Notes: a model not told the origin generated them from the sequence alone. DNA of 64,000 bases from an uncultured Hymenobacter sp. (GCA_913776615.1 CAJYPK010000015.1:1-64000), one strand, 5' to 3'. Counted from the first letter of the stretch, positions 7,682 to 21,147 are shown. Numbers and translations: made by a program.

Positions 7682-8002
7682 ATGACCGCTGACCAGCGCC
7701 TCGACCAACTTGAGCCATTGCTTTCCGAAGCAATGACCATTCTGGACCGCCACACGGCCCAATTCAAGCAGCTGACCAACGCCGTGAGCCAGCTGACCAA
7801 CCTTGCTGCTCAACAGAGCGATAACATTGCCTTTTTACTGCGTGAGCACATTGTTATCAAAAGCGACGTCGCCACGCTGAAAAGCGATGTCGCTACGCTG
7901 AAAACCGACGTCGCTACGCTGAAAACCGACGTCGCTACGCTAAAGCAAGGCCAACTCAGCATGGATAGCAAGCTCGATCTAATTCTGAGCAAGCTGCAAT
8001 AG
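7682..8002 (+). CDS. coiled-coil protein with four heptad repeats
   Basis: About 106 residues from ATG 7682; ATG 7649 is possible but lies before the predicted transcription start. The whole protein is predicted helical: leucine-rich heptads from LDQLEPLLSEAMTILDRH onward, then four near-identical heptads of the form K-(S/T)-D-V-A-T-L at residues about 60-87, and a short tail ending LDLILSKLQ. No enzymatic motif, signal peptide or membrane segment is visible. It resembles the many small coiled-coil proteins whose heptads expand and contract by DNA slippage. Function unknown; perhaps an oligomerising partner of an unlinked protein. It has its own promoter and ends at a strong bidirectional terminator. 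Confidence 0.6.
   Translation: MTADQRLDQLEPLLSEAMTILDRHTAQFKQLTNAVSQLTNLAAQQSDNIAFLLREHIVIKSDVATLKSDVATLKTDVATLKTDVATLKQGQLSMDSKLDLILSKLQ
7859..7942 (+). repeat. four tandem 21-bp units coding heptads
   Basis: Units at 7859-7879, 7880-7900, 7901-7921 and 7922-7942 each encode K-(S/T)-D-V-A-T-L. The third and fourth are almost identical at DNA level, indicating recent slippage or unequal exchange. Confidence 0.85.
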
Positions 8003-8042
8003 CACTGAGTTTAGGCATCAACTCTGCCCGCCCGACCAGGGC

Positions 8043-8089
8043 ACAAGCGAAAGGGCCTCCTACTAATCGTGGGAGGCCCTTTCGCTTGT
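8043..8089. terminator. bidirectional terminator hairpin
   Basis: A perfect 18-bp stem (8043-8060 with 8072-8089) with an 11-base loop lies between the convergent coiled-coil gene and the mannose-1-phosphate guanylyltransferase gene. Confidence 0.8.
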
Positions 8090-8105
8090 ACATTGGTAGA
8101 CGGAG

Positions 8106-9194
8106 CTAATTGTATCCCGTCCCCTTTTTACTTTTCACGTCGGCCACAAACTCCTTCACCCGCTGCTCCTCCGAGCGCTGGCAGATGAGCAGCACGTTGT
8201 CGTGCTCGGCTACAATGTAGCCATCGAGGCCCTGCACCACCACGAGGCGCTCGTGGGGAGTTTTGATGAGACACTCGCGGGTGTCGTAGAGTAGCACTTC
8301 GCCATCGACGACGTTGCCCTGGGCGTCGCGGGGACTTACCTGGTGCAGCGAATCCCAGGTGCCGAGGTCGCTCCAGCCGATGTCGGCGGGTAGCACGTAC
8401 ACGTTGTCAGCCTTCTCCATCACCCCAAAATCGATGCTGATGTTGCGGCAACGCGAGTACGCCTCGTTGATAAAGGCCTCCTCCTGCGGCGTACCCAGCA
8501 GGTGCTTACCCTCCTCGAACACCTCGGCGATATCACTCAGGCACTGGTGAAACGCCTCAATGATGGCGCTGGCCCGCCAGATAAACAAGCCGGCATTCCA
8601 CAGGAAGTCTCCGCTTTCAATAAACATGCGGGCCAGCTCAGCGTTGGGCTTCTCAGTGAAGGTCTTGACCTTATAAAGGGCCGAATCGGGCAGCCGGTGC
8701 ACGGCATCGTCCATGTACTGAATGTAGCCGTAGCCAGTGTCGGGGCGGGAAGGCTGAATGCCGAGCGTAATCAGCACCTCGTGCTGCCGGGCCGCGGCCA
8801 CCGCCTCGTTGATAATGCGCCGAAACTCTACTTCGCGCAGCACGGCGTGGTCGGCCGGCGATACGATAAGCGTAGCCTCGGGGTCGCGCTGCGCGATGCA
8901 GTAGCTGGCATACGCGATGCAAGGTGCTGTATTACGCCCGATGGGCTCTCCCAGAATCTGGCTGGCTGGCAATTCGGGCAAATGTTCCCGCACCAGGTCG
9001 ATGTAGTCCCGGTTAGTTACGACGAATACGTTTTCGGGCGGGCAAATCCCCCGAAAACGATCCACCGTAAGTTGGAGCATGGAACGACCTACCCCCAGTA
9101 CGTCGTGAAACTGCTTGGGGTGCTGCGTGCGGCTGAAGGGCCAGAAGCGGCTGCCGATGCCGCCCGCCATCACGACGAGATAGGTATGTTCCAT
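8106..9194 (-). CDS. mannose-1-phosphate guanylyltransferase
   Basis: A 362-residue GDP-mannose pyrophosphorylase that would join mannose-1-phosphate and GTP to make GDP-mannose for polysaccharide and glycolipid synthesis in the cytoplasm. The nucleotidyltransferase signature GGIGSRFWPFSRTQHPKQF is at residues 11-29, with the F-T-E-K-P motif near residue 180 and W-N-A-G-L-F-I-W after it. It is the single-domain form: there is no C-terminal cupin (mannose-6-phosphate isomerase) domain as in the ~480-residue bifunctional ManC/AlgA. It stands downstream of kdsD, so the two may serve envelope-sugar supply together. Confidence 0.92.
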   Translation of the reverse strand: MEHTYLVVMAGGIGSRFWPFSRTQHPKQFHDVLGVGRSMLQLTVDRFRGICPPENVFVVTNRDYIDLVREHLPELPASQILGEPIGRNTAPCIAYASYCIAQRDPEATLIVSPADHAVLREVEFRRIINEAVAAARQHEVLITLGIQPSRPDTGYGYIQYMDDAVHRLPDSALYKVKTFTEKPNAELARMFIESGDFLWNAGLFIWRASAIIEAFHQCLSDIAEVFEEGKHLLGTPQEEAFINEAYSRCRNISIDFGVMEKADNVYVLPADIGWSDLGTWDSLHQVSPRDAQGNVVDGEVLLYDTRECLIKTPHERLVVVQGLDGYIVAEHDNVLLICQRSEEQRVKEFVADVKSKKGTGYN

Positions 9195-9313
9195 AGTAAA
9201 AGAATGCGCAGGCGCAAAGACTAAGGACGAAGATAGGTGCTACCCCGTAGCCCCACCCGGCTCACGGCTCGGCTACCACGTACCAGCCCCGACCTTCACC
9301 CAGCTAAGAACCG

Positions 9314-10327
9314 CTAAACCAAGCCTTCGCGCAGCAAGTCGTGCAGGTGAATGAAGCCGGCAAATTGTCCAGCTTCCGTCACGATCAGCTGGGTAATATT
9401 ACGGGCCTGCATCCGGGCCAGCGCTTCGGCGGCGAATTCGTTGATGTCGATGGTTGCTGGCTGGGGGGTGAGAATATCGCGGGCAGTACGGGCTTCCAAC
9501 TCGGCCAGGTGGCCCCGGCCCAGCATCCGGCGCAGGTCGCCATCGGTAATGATGCCGGCCAGCTGGCCCGCCGCGTCGAGCACGGCGGTAGCCCCCAGGC
9601 GCTTACCCGATATTTCGAGCAGCACCTCGCGCAGCGGCGCGGCCAGCCCCACCTGCGGGCGCTGGTTTTGGCGGCTCAGGTCGCCCACGGTGAGGTAGAG
9701 CTTTTTACCCAGCGTACCGCCGGGGTGCAGGCGGGCAAAGTCCTGGGCCGAAAACTGCCGGCTTTCGAGCAGGCACACGGCCAGCGCATCGCCCAGGGCC
9801 AGCGCGGCGGTGGTGCTGGTGGTGGGAGCCAGGTCGTGGGGGCAGGCCTCGCGGCGCACGGGGGCGTGGAGCACGTAATCGGCCTGCCGGGCCAGGTACG
9901 AATCGGCATTACTGACGAGGGCAGCCAGCGGCACACCCTTGCGGCGCAGCAGAGGCACCAGCACCTTGATTTCGGGCGTGTCGCCGCTCTTGCTGATCGC
10001 CACCACGAAATCTTCGGCCTGAATCATGCCCAGGTCGCCGTGAATGGCATCGGCCGCGTGCATGAACAGGGCGGGCGTGCCCGTGCCGTTGAGAGTGGCC
10101 ACCAGCTTGCCAGCGATGTGGGCACTCTTGCCCACGCCCGTTACCACCACGCGGCCCCGCAGGGCCAGCAACGCCGCTACGCACTGGGCAAAATCGGGCG
10201 TGGCGGCCACGGCCTGGGCGACGTCGCGCAGCGCATCGGCCTCGGTGAGCAGTACCTGGCGGGCCACGGCCAGCACATCAACGGAAGGGGAATCGGGAAT
10301 CGGTTGCACGACCAAAATTACGGCCAT
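9314..10327 (-). CDS. kdsD: arabinose-5-phosphate isomerase KdsD/KpsF (SIS + two CBS)
   Basis: A 337-residue enzyme that would interconvert ribulose-5-phosphate and arabinose-5-phosphate, the first step of Kdo synthesis for LPS. A SIS domain (about residues 45-180) shows V-T-G-V-G-K-S-A-H-I-A and A-I-S-K-S-G-D-T-P-E; the P-T-T-S-T-T phosphate loop follows; two CBS domains occupy residues about 210-337. The start is uncertain. A TAATTTTG box on the minus strand at 10313-10320 falls inside the longest frame, so GTG 10309 or GTG 10276 (just before L-A-V-A-R-Q) may be the true start. Immediately upstream of the ATG is a dispersed palindrome. Confidence 0.9.
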   Translation of the reverse strand: MAVILVVQPIPDSPSVDVLAVARQVLLTEADALRDVAQAVAATPDFAQCVAALLALRGRVVVTGVGKSAHIAGKLVATLNGTGTPALFMHAADAIHGDLGMIQAEDFVVAISKSGDTPEIKVLVPLLRRKGVPLAALVSNADSYLARQADYVLHAPVRREACPHDLAPTTSTTAALALGDALAVCLLESRQFSAQDFARLHPGGTLGKKLYLTVGDLSRQNQRPQVGLAAPLREVLLEISGKRLGATAVLDAAGQLAGIITDGDLRRMLGRGHLAELEARTARDILTPQPATIDINEFAAEALARMQARNITQLIVTEAGQFAGFIHLHDLLREGLV

Positions 10328-10403
10328 GTAGGGTAAGCTTTAGCTTGCCCAGCGTGAGGTGGGCCGCGACTCGCCAGACGCCGGGCAAGCGAAAGCTTAC
10401 CCT
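10328..10403. repeat. dispersed palindrome, family 1 copy 1
   Basis: Arms GTAGGGTAAGCTTTAGC... and its reverse complement (one substitution in the right arm) with a GC-rich middle. It lies between the divergent kdsD and recQ genes and touches the kdsD ATG. The same element recurs at 29149, 54646 and 61372. Confidence 0.85.
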
Positions 10404-10431
10404 GAGCCCTCTGCCGGGAACTTTTCTGAAA

Positions 10432-10445
10432 TGTTACGCGTAACA
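10432..10445. promoter_or_regulatory. perfect 14-bp palindrome, candidate operator upstream of recQ
   Basis: TGTTACGCGTAACA is a perfect palindrome 85 bases before the recQ ATG and about 35 bases before a possible -7 box TATCTTCG (10479-10486). The size and symmetry suit a dimeric repressor or activator of the LacI or GntR type; no such regulator is encoded nearby. Confidence 0.45.
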
Positions 10446-10529
10446 GGCCGTTTTTTCGAAAAAAGTTTCACTTCCTGCTTATCTTCGCTAATAACCTTAC
10501 GCCCTACGTTTCGCCTTACTTGCTAGTCT

Positions 10530-12740
<2,211 letters not shown>

Positions 12741-12880
12741 GACCGCAGATTTAACGGATTCAACGGATTGCGCCGATACGCCCGCCTGCCTGCGGCGGCG
12801 GGCTGACTGACTGCTTCGCAGTCTATTATTGATTATTTATCAGCAGATTAAGTCACTTAAAGTACCGACTAAGTGTGTGG

Positions 12881-12970
12881 TCCGTCATCTGAGCTTGCGA
12901 AGTATATTACCCGCTTAGACAAGGTCGCTCAAACGTGGTAAGATGCTTCGCAAACCCAGCATGGCGGACG
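12881..12970. repeat. dispersed palindrome, family 2 copy 1 (degenerate)
   Basis: The left part TCCGTCATCTGAGCTTGCGA and a right part containing GATGCTTCGCAAACCCAGC form an imperfect inverted repeat with a loop of about 36 bases. It is nested inside the family 3 arms. Better copies are at 40651 and 56306. Confidence 0.65.
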
Positions 12971-13006
12971 GTGTGGTTCGCAGAATTTTGCAGCAGCTTT
13001 ACTCCC

Positions 13007-13046
13007 AAAAAGCAAAGGCCACCCGCAGGGGTGGCCTCTGCTTTTT
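13007..13046. terminator. bidirectional terminator between recQ and the bacilliredoxin gene
   Basis: An 18-bp stem with one mismatch around a 4-base loop, starting with an A-run and ending with a T-run, in the middle of the convergent gap. Confidence 0.75.
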
Positions 13047-13129
13047 GAGGCGGCAACCAAGTAGTCAGCCCGCCGCCGCAGGCAGGCGGGCGTATCTGCG
13101 CAATCCGTTAAATCCGTTAAATCTGCGAT

Positions 13130-13552
13130 CTAGCAGTACTCCTCGAAGGCACCCTGCAGGTTGTTGACGATACGCATGAGGTCGGAGCCCTCGATGTGGT
13201 AGCGCTCGATCATGTGCACCAGCTCGCCATCTTTGAAGAGGCCGATGCAGGGCGACGAGGGCGGGTAGGGCAGCAGGTGCTCGCGCATCTTGGCTACGGC
13301 GTCGGTTTCCATGCCGGCAAATACGGTTACCAGCTTGGTGGGCTTTTTCTCGGCGCTGGCCAGGGCCAGCTTGAGGGCGGGGCGCGCCTTGGCGGCCGCG
13401 CAGCCGCACACCGAATTGACGGCTACCAGCACGGTGCCTTCGTTACCGGCCAGGGCCGCCTCTACTTCCTGCGGCGACATGAGTTGCTCGAAGCCAGCCT
13501 CCACCAGATCCTGGCGGATGGGGGCTACCATATATTCGGGGTAAACAGCCAT
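13130..13552 (-). CDS. BrxA/BrxB-type bacilliredoxin (YphP/YqiW family)
   Basis: About 140 residues from ATG 13552; the frame is open 44 codons further upstream, but MAVYPEYMVAPIRQDLVEAG is the normal N-terminus of this family. The active-site motif C-G-C occurs in V-N-S-V-C-G-C-A-A-A near residue 50, with C-I-G-L-F-K-D-G-E-L-V-H near residue 105. Family members remove bacillithiol from mixed disulfides on proteins in the cytoplasm after oxidative stress; C-terminal Y-C is also seen in relatives. The stop codon overlaps the last base of the 68-bp inverted repeat. Confidence 0.9.
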   Translation of the reverse strand: MAVYPEYMVAPIRQDLVEAGFEQLMSPQEVEAALAGNEGTVLVAVNSVCGCAAAKARPALKLALASAEKKPTKLVTVFAGMETDAVAKMREHLLPYPPSSPCIGLFKDGELVHMIERYHIEGSDLMRIVNNLQGAFEEYC

Positions 13553-13874
13553 TGTGGTAAAAATAAAAGGGCGCGGCACCAACGCCGACCCGTACAAAAT
13601 TACGGCCCCAGCGGAGCCGCCTGCTATAATCTTGCTAGCCAGCAAAAAGTTTAACGACCGGCAGCTGGCATTGCTATCCGCCAACCTACTTGGCGTATCT
13701 GCCTGACTACAGCCTAGCTACGGGCTGCGCGGCGGCACCCGGACAGTCACCGTTACGTTAACTGAGAATTTCCCTGGGTTTGGCGTAGTAGGGCTGATAG
13801 TCAGCCAAAATACCCAACCCAAGCTATGCCGAGCGGCTAACTTGCGCATTATGCCGTTTTGAGCGGGGTACGCT
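13553..13874. other. divergent intergenic region
   Basis: About 320 bases between the bacilliredoxin gene and the hybrid kinase gene. No ORF is credible. A small hairpin GGCTGATAGTCAGCC (6-bp stem) and loosely symmetrical TTGGGTATTTTGGC / GGTTTGGCG strings at about 13770-13820 are visible. Promoters for both genes should be here. Confidence 0.4.
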
Positions 13875-17426
<3,552 letters not shown>

Positions 17427-17508
17427 GGCCACGATGGCGCGGCTACCCGGTAGCCTCCGGCAAACTCACGCCGGCCAGCCGGCCAGCCGTATCTTCTCGG
17501 GCAAGCCC

Positions 17509-17516
17509 TACATTTG
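17509..17516 (+). promoter_or_regulatory. -7 box TACATTTG of the LytTR gene
   Basis: TACATTTG fits TAnnTTTG exactly and lies 33 bases before the ATG, so the regulator can be transcribed apart from the kinase gene that ends at 17426. Confidence 0.6.
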
Positions 17517-17548
17517 TTTCGTTTATCTGGTCGATTTCTTGCTGCCTC

Positions 17549-18301
17549 ATGCCATCTTCCGCTCCTGAGTACGATACGATTGCCCCGCTACGCTGCCTCG
17601 TGGTCGACGACGACCCCATGTCGGTGCAGATAGTGCGCACTTGCATCGGCAACACCCCCTTCCTGGAAGCTACCGCCGCTTGCAACAGCGCCATTGAAGC
17701 CGCCGAGATGCTGCGCACCCAGGCCTTCGACGTATTATTTCTCGACGTGGAAATGCCGCTCATGTCGGGCCTCGACCTGCTGCGCACCTTACCCGATCCG
17801 CCGCAGGTGGTACTCATCACCAGCAGCAAGTCGTACGCGGTACAGGCTTTCGAATTTGCCGTGGCCGACTACCTGCTCAAGCCCCTTTCCTACCCCCGCT
17901 TTCTGCAGGCGGCCAATAAGGTACTGGAAAATATCACGACCCAGCGCGCCGCCGACGAGGCCGATGCCACCGTGGCCCCTTCCACCAACGCCGAGTACAC
18001 GTTCGTCAAGGTTGATAACAAGCTGGTGCGCGTCGATTTTGCCGATGTGCTTTATGTAGAGGCCCTCGGCGACTACGTGCACCTCGTCACGACCCGCAGC
18101 AAGCTTATCGTGTACAGCACCATGCGCGCCATTGAGGAGAAATTTCCCGCCCAGCGCTTCGTGCGGGTGCACCGCTCGTTCATCATCAACATCGCCTACG
18201 TGCAGGCGCTTGAGGATAACTCCCTTATCATCAACGACAAATACATCCCCATCGGCCAAACGTACATGCGCGGTCTCTCGCAGCGCCTCAACCGGCTGTA
18301 G
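17549..18301 (+). CDS. LytTR-family response regulator
   Basis: A 250-residue cytoplasmic regulator. The receiver domain (about 14-130) has the acidic triad V-V-D-D-D near residue 20, the phospho-acceptor Asp in L-F-L-D-V-E-M-P near 68 and the switch Lys in L-L-K-P near 113. The LytTR DNA-binding domain (about 148-250) shows V-E-A-L-G-D-Y-V and F-V-R-V-H-R-S-F-I-I-N, the normal signature. LytTR regulators usually pair with LytS/histidine-kinase_5 sensors; none is adjacent, so the propeller hybrid upstream is the closest candidate partner, although a hybrid with its own Hpt is an unusual match. Confidence 0.93.
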   Translation: MPSSAPEYDTIAPLRCLVVDDDPMSVQIVRTCIGNTPFLEATAACNSAIEAAEMLRTQAFDVLFLDVEMPLMSGLDLLRTLPDPPQVVLITSSKSYAVQAFEFAVADYLLKPLSYPRFLQAANKVLENITTQRAADEADATVAPSTNAEYTFVKVDNKLVRVDFADVLYVEALGDYVHLVTTRSKLIVYSTMRAIEEKFPAQRFVRVHRSFIINIAYVQALEDNSLIINDKYIPIGQTYMRGLSQRLNRL

Positions 18302-18342
18302 GCGCCTGACCAGCTCGCTTTTTTGCCTCGCTAACTTTATTT

Positions 18343-18963
18343 GTGGTGCGTACCTTCTCTTTTCTACCCTTACTGACGGTGCTGGCCCTGCCGCTGACGG
18401 CGGCAGCCCAGGACAATGCAGGCGACGTCGAAGTTGGCGCGGCGGCCGTGTGCGGGCCGATGCAGCCAGTTGAGCTCTGCGTCGATTTCGACGCCAGCCG
18501 CTCGGTGGACCCCGGGGCCGGCCCGCTCGAATATCGGTGGAACATGGGCGACGGCACCACCCTCACGGGCCTCACCGTTTCGCACTGCTACGCTACGCGT
18601 GCCCGCTACAAAGTGACGCTCGACGTGGCGGTGACGAATACCGGCGAAGTGCGCCGCGCCGAACGCACCTTCGACGTGGACCTGACCCGCAAGCCAGTTC
18701 TCAATTTTAGCGTGGGCCCTACGCTTAAGGCCCGCGTGGGCCAGCCGGTCACCTTCGACGCCCTCGACTCGATACTACCCGACTGCCAGTCGGTGGTCGT
18801 AGTCTGGGATTTTCGCGATGGCTACACCCAGCAGGGTCGCCGCGTCGAGCACAGCTTTCGCAAAGCCGGCCGCTTTCCGGTGCGCATGAGCCTGCGCGGC
18901 TACGGGGCCGGCTCGTGCCCGGCCAGCAACTGCGTGAGCCAGGAAGTAGTAGTGGAGCCCTAG
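18343..18963 (+). CDS. secreted PKD-domain protein
   Basis: About 206 residues starting at GTG 18343. A signal peptide (FSFLPLLTVLALPLTAAAQ) is followed by two immunoglobulin-like PKD modules. The first has Y-R-W-N-M-G-D-G near residue 65 and S-H-C-Y after it; the second has V-V-W-D-F-R-D-G near residue 150. Two cysteine pairs may form disulfides. PKD modules bind carbohydrates or proteins on the outside of the cell; there is no catalytic domain and no type IX sorting tail. It starts 42 bp after the LytTR gene and ends 7 bp before a convergent gene. Confidence 0.75.
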   Translation: MVRTFSFLPLLTVLALPLTAAAQDNAGDVEVGAAAVCGPMQPVELCVDFDASRSVDPGAGPLEYRWNMGDGTTLTGLTVSHCYATRARYKVTLDVAVTNTGEVRRAERTFDVDLTRKPVLNFSVGPTLKARVGQPVTFDALDSILPDCQSVVVVWDFRDGYTQQGRRVEHSFRKAGRFPVRMSLRGYGAGSCPASNCVSQEVVVEP

Positions 18964-18969
18964 CCGCGA

Positions 18970-20478
18970 CTACTCGGGCGTGCCTTTGCGCAAGATATTC
19001 ATAATCAGCGCCCATAAATCTTCGTACGGAATAATCTCCACCTCCGCGTCGGCCTCCCGCGTGAAGATGGCCTCCCGCAGCGTGTGCAACAGCCCCTTGC
19101 CCCGCACGTCCAGCTGCGCGGGGTCAAACTCAGCCTCGGGCAGCAGCAACAGGAGCCGCAAAAACGTCCGGCTGCGCAGCGTCGCGGCGTCGCGCAAGTG
19201 GCGCTGCTGATATTTGCGCAGGCGCTCCAGGCGCACGAGCACCGGCTCCAGCAGGCGCTGTTGCAGGTAGTGCACCAGCTGAAAGACCAGGATAGCCACG
19301 TTGTAGCCGCGCTTGTCGCGGCTGTACTCAGGCACCGTGAGGGCTGCAAAGACTGCTAGTTGGTTGCGCCGTTTCACCGAAACCTGCTCGGGTGGCAGTA
19401 CCAGTTCCGTGTACGCTTCCAACAGCTCCCAGCGCTCCATCGCGGCCGTCCGTAGCTTGCCGTACGAAGGGTTTTTATGTACTTGGTGCAGCAGCTGCAC
19501 GGCCTGCTCGTACTCGCCGGCGTGCAGGGCCAGCAGCAAGTAGTGCTCGTGAAAGTAAAACCAGTTGCTCGACGTAGGGTGAATGGTTTCGGCAAACTTC
19601 TCGGCCAGCTTCAGGCCCTCTTTGGGGCGACGCCCACGCAAGTAGGCGTACACGTTCATGAAGTTGTTGAAGCGCTGGTCGAAGCGACGTGCGTTCAGCT
19701 CGCCTTTCTCCAGCCGCGCCGCCGCCTCCTCGGTCTCCCGAATAATATCCTCGTAGCGCCCCGCCAAGCTGGCGTAGGCCAGGCGCACCCGGTAGAGCGC
19801 CTGAAACGTGGTGTAAGTCGGGGCTAGCCGGTGCAGCTCCTCCAGCCGCTGCAGGTAGCTCGGCATCTGGGCTAGTATCTGCTGGCGCTTGGCTACTGCC
19901 TCCTCAATGCCCAGCTGCACCTGGAAAAAAATTCGCTCGGCCTCTTGCTCGTAGCTGAGAGTCTGCCGCAATACCGCCAGCTCTTGCTCTATCTTCTCGT
20001 ATTTGCTCCGCTGCCGCTGCTCAGCGTAGATAAACTGTAGCTTCTGCGCGGCCTGCTCTTCGTACATCGTAAAGTCGCCCAACGCGGCAGACCGCGCACA
20101 ACGGCGTAGCAGCCGTTCGCTCAACGAGTATTCACCCTCCATGTATAAAATGGTGGCCTTGTGCAGCAGATTCAGACACTCCACTTCGTAGCGCCGCGAT
20201 ACTAGCAAGCGAGGGTCCGAATGGTCGAGGAAGAATAAGTGATTCAGTAGCTTATCTTGCACGCGGGCCCGTAGCTGCCGCATGGCGGCCTGGTTGTTAA
20301 CCGAATTAGCGCCGTACAGCGATTTGGTAAGCTGCAAGGCGGTAACGCCCGGGTTGACGGAGATTTCCTGCATCAGCCGCTCCTCTTTCCCTAAGCGAGC
20401 AGCATCCAGGTCGAGTAAAGAGCGCTGCCGCGTCCGGCGCAATGTCACAATTCGCGCCAAATTGGCAATTTCTTTCAT
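18970..20478 (-). CDS. large helical-repeat (TPR-like) protein, possible regulator
   Basis: A 502-residue protein I do not recognise by family. The first 95 residues are basic (LRRTRQRSLLDLD) and contain a helix-turn-helix-like stretch: KEERLMQEISVNPGVTALQL, then A-M-R-Q-L-R-A-R-V-Q-D-K-L, reminiscent of a winged helix. The rest is all-helical with repeated helix pairs such as LYMEGEYSLSERLLRRCARS and LALHAGEYEQAVQLLHQV, the A/G-x-Y-E-x-A pattern of TPR units, up to about residue 360. No signal peptide or membrane segment is visible, so it is probably cytoplasmic. It is divergent from the small repeat-peptide gene and the peptide importer. A DNA-binding head with a TPR body is the plan of peptide-sensing regulators in Firmicutes; that role here is inference. 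Confidence 0.6.
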   Translation of the reverse strand: MKEIANLARIVTLRRTRQRSLLDLDAARLGKEERLMQEISVNPGVTALQLTKSLYGANSVNNQAAMRQLRARVQDKLLNHLFFLDHSDPRLLVSRRYEVECLNLLHKATILYMEGEYSLSERLLRRCARSAALGDFTMYEEQAAQKLQFIYAEQRQRSKYEKIEQELAVLRQTLSYEQEAERIFFQVQLGIEEAVAKRQQILAQMPSYLQRLEELHRLAPTYTTFQALYRVRLAYASLAGRYEDIIRETEEAAARLEKGELNARRFDQRFNNFMNVYAYLRGRRPKEGLKLAEKFAETIHPTSSNWFYFHEHYLLLALHAGEYEQAVQLLHQVHKNPSYGKLRTAAMERWELLEAYTELVLPPEQVSVKRRNQLAVFAALTVPEYSRDKRGYNVAILVFQLVHYLQQRLLEPVLVRLERLRKYQQRHLRDAATLRSRTFLRLLLLLPEAEFDPAQLDVRGKGLLHTLREAIFTREADAEVEIIPYEDLWALIMNILRKGTPE

Positions 20479-20842
20479 CTAAAAAGTGCGTTAGGAACGT
20501 TCAGAGGGACTTTTCCATAAAAAAACTCCTAAAAAACCCGGATTCAAAAACAGGTTAAACGTCCTTGTCACCGATGGTAAATTTTACAAGTTTTGCATCT
20601 TGGTGTAGTGTGCACAATTTATACGGTGTGATGTCACATTTTGCCTGCTTTTACACCAGCCTGGTCGGGCCCACAAGCAAAAATAAGGACTATCATAGGC
20701 GGCGTATTGTTTTTTTCCTTCGATTAATCATAATAAATCTCAAATTAATTCCTGTCACAAGTGCGCTAGTTCTTTCCTTTTGAGGAGGTGAAACCGAAGT
20801 GAGTTTTGCATCAACAAATCACTCTAACAATTCATCTTCAAC
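20479..20842. promoter_or_regulatory. AT-rich divergent control region with GTCACA motifs
   Basis: A 364-base gap between the TPR-like gene and the repeat-peptide gene, much more AT-rich than its flanks. GTCACA occurs at 20633-20638 and 20754-20759. The second copy starts a 32-base block (20754-20785) that includes GCTAGTTCTTTCCTTT and recurs with the same spacing at 25134-25166. GTTTTGCATC occurs twice, the later copy about 45 bases before the small ORF. Confidence 0.5.
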
Positions 20843-21052
20843 ATGTTCGAGCTCCTCACCATCGCTTTCTTCCAGTTTTTCTCGATCACTGCCCAGCCAG
20901 CAAATACCCAAGTGGGTGGCACCGGCTGGGGAGGCGACGCAACGCAAGTAGGTGGCACCGGCTGGGGGGGTGATGTCACGCCGGTAGGCGGCACCGGCTG
21001 GGGGGGCGATGCACAAAATAATACGGGTAGCGGGGGTGTCGTAACCAACTAG
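20843..21052 (+). CDS. small exported protein with three 12-residue repeats (possible peptide precursor)
   Basis: A 69-residue product. Residues 1-20 are hydrophobic and aromatic (F-E-L-L-T-I-A-F-F-Q-F-F-S-I-T-A-Q), like a Sec signal peptide without the usual lysines; an A-Q-P cleavage region follows. Residues 22-57 are three copies of T-(Q/P)-V-G-G-T-G-W-G-G-D-(A/V), then an N/G-rich tail. I know no matching family. The repeats would release identical short peptides if processed. The minus strand is also open because of the repeat, but gives no signal peptide. It sits 95 bp before a peptide-binding lipoprotein gene of the same strand. Confidence 0.5.
   Translation: MFELLTIAFFQFFSITAQPANTQVGGTGWGGDATQVGGTGWGGDVTPVGGTGWGGDAQNNTGSGGVVTN
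20906..21013 (+). repeat. three tandem 36-bp units
   Basis: Units 20906-20941, 20942-20977 and 20978-21013 share the core GTGGCACCGGCTGGGG (with one C/T change) and code for the 12-residue peptide repeat. The changes among copies are mostly synonymous, which suggests the peptide sequence is under selection. Confidence 0.85.
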
Positions 21053-21147
21053 TTACCCGGTTCAGCAAGTGGTAGCAATACCCGCTGCTGACCCAGATGG
21101 CTACCCCCTGCCTAACTTGCCGACGACCTTTCCACTGTCGTCGCTAA

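Larger units (their letters stand above)
12741..13131. repeat. gene-less inverted-repeat cassette, 68-bp arms (family 3)
   Basis: Left arm 12741-12808 and right arm 13064-13131 are reverse complements with about three mismatches. They start with GCAGATTTAACGGATT-type units like those of the GxxExxY cassette and continue into a GC-rich CCCGCCTGCCTGCGG block. The left arm begins on the base after the recQ stop and the right arm ends at the stop of the convergent bacilliredoxin gene. No GxxExxY gene is present inside; the interior holds a second palindrome and a terminator. Confidence 0.75.

Noticed and set aside
7859..7942. possible CRISPR or minisatellite array
   Set aside because: 21-bp units encode protein heptads in frame; no spacers.
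20906..21013. possible CRISPR-like array
   Set aside because: Units are contiguous 36-bp coding repeats without spacers and with no cas genes nearby.
20819..21016. minus-strand ORF over the 36-bp repeats
   Set aside because: Open only because the repeat unit is a multiple of three; it gives a proline/alanine repeat without a start context, whereas the plus strand has a signal-like N-terminus and a shared promoter module.
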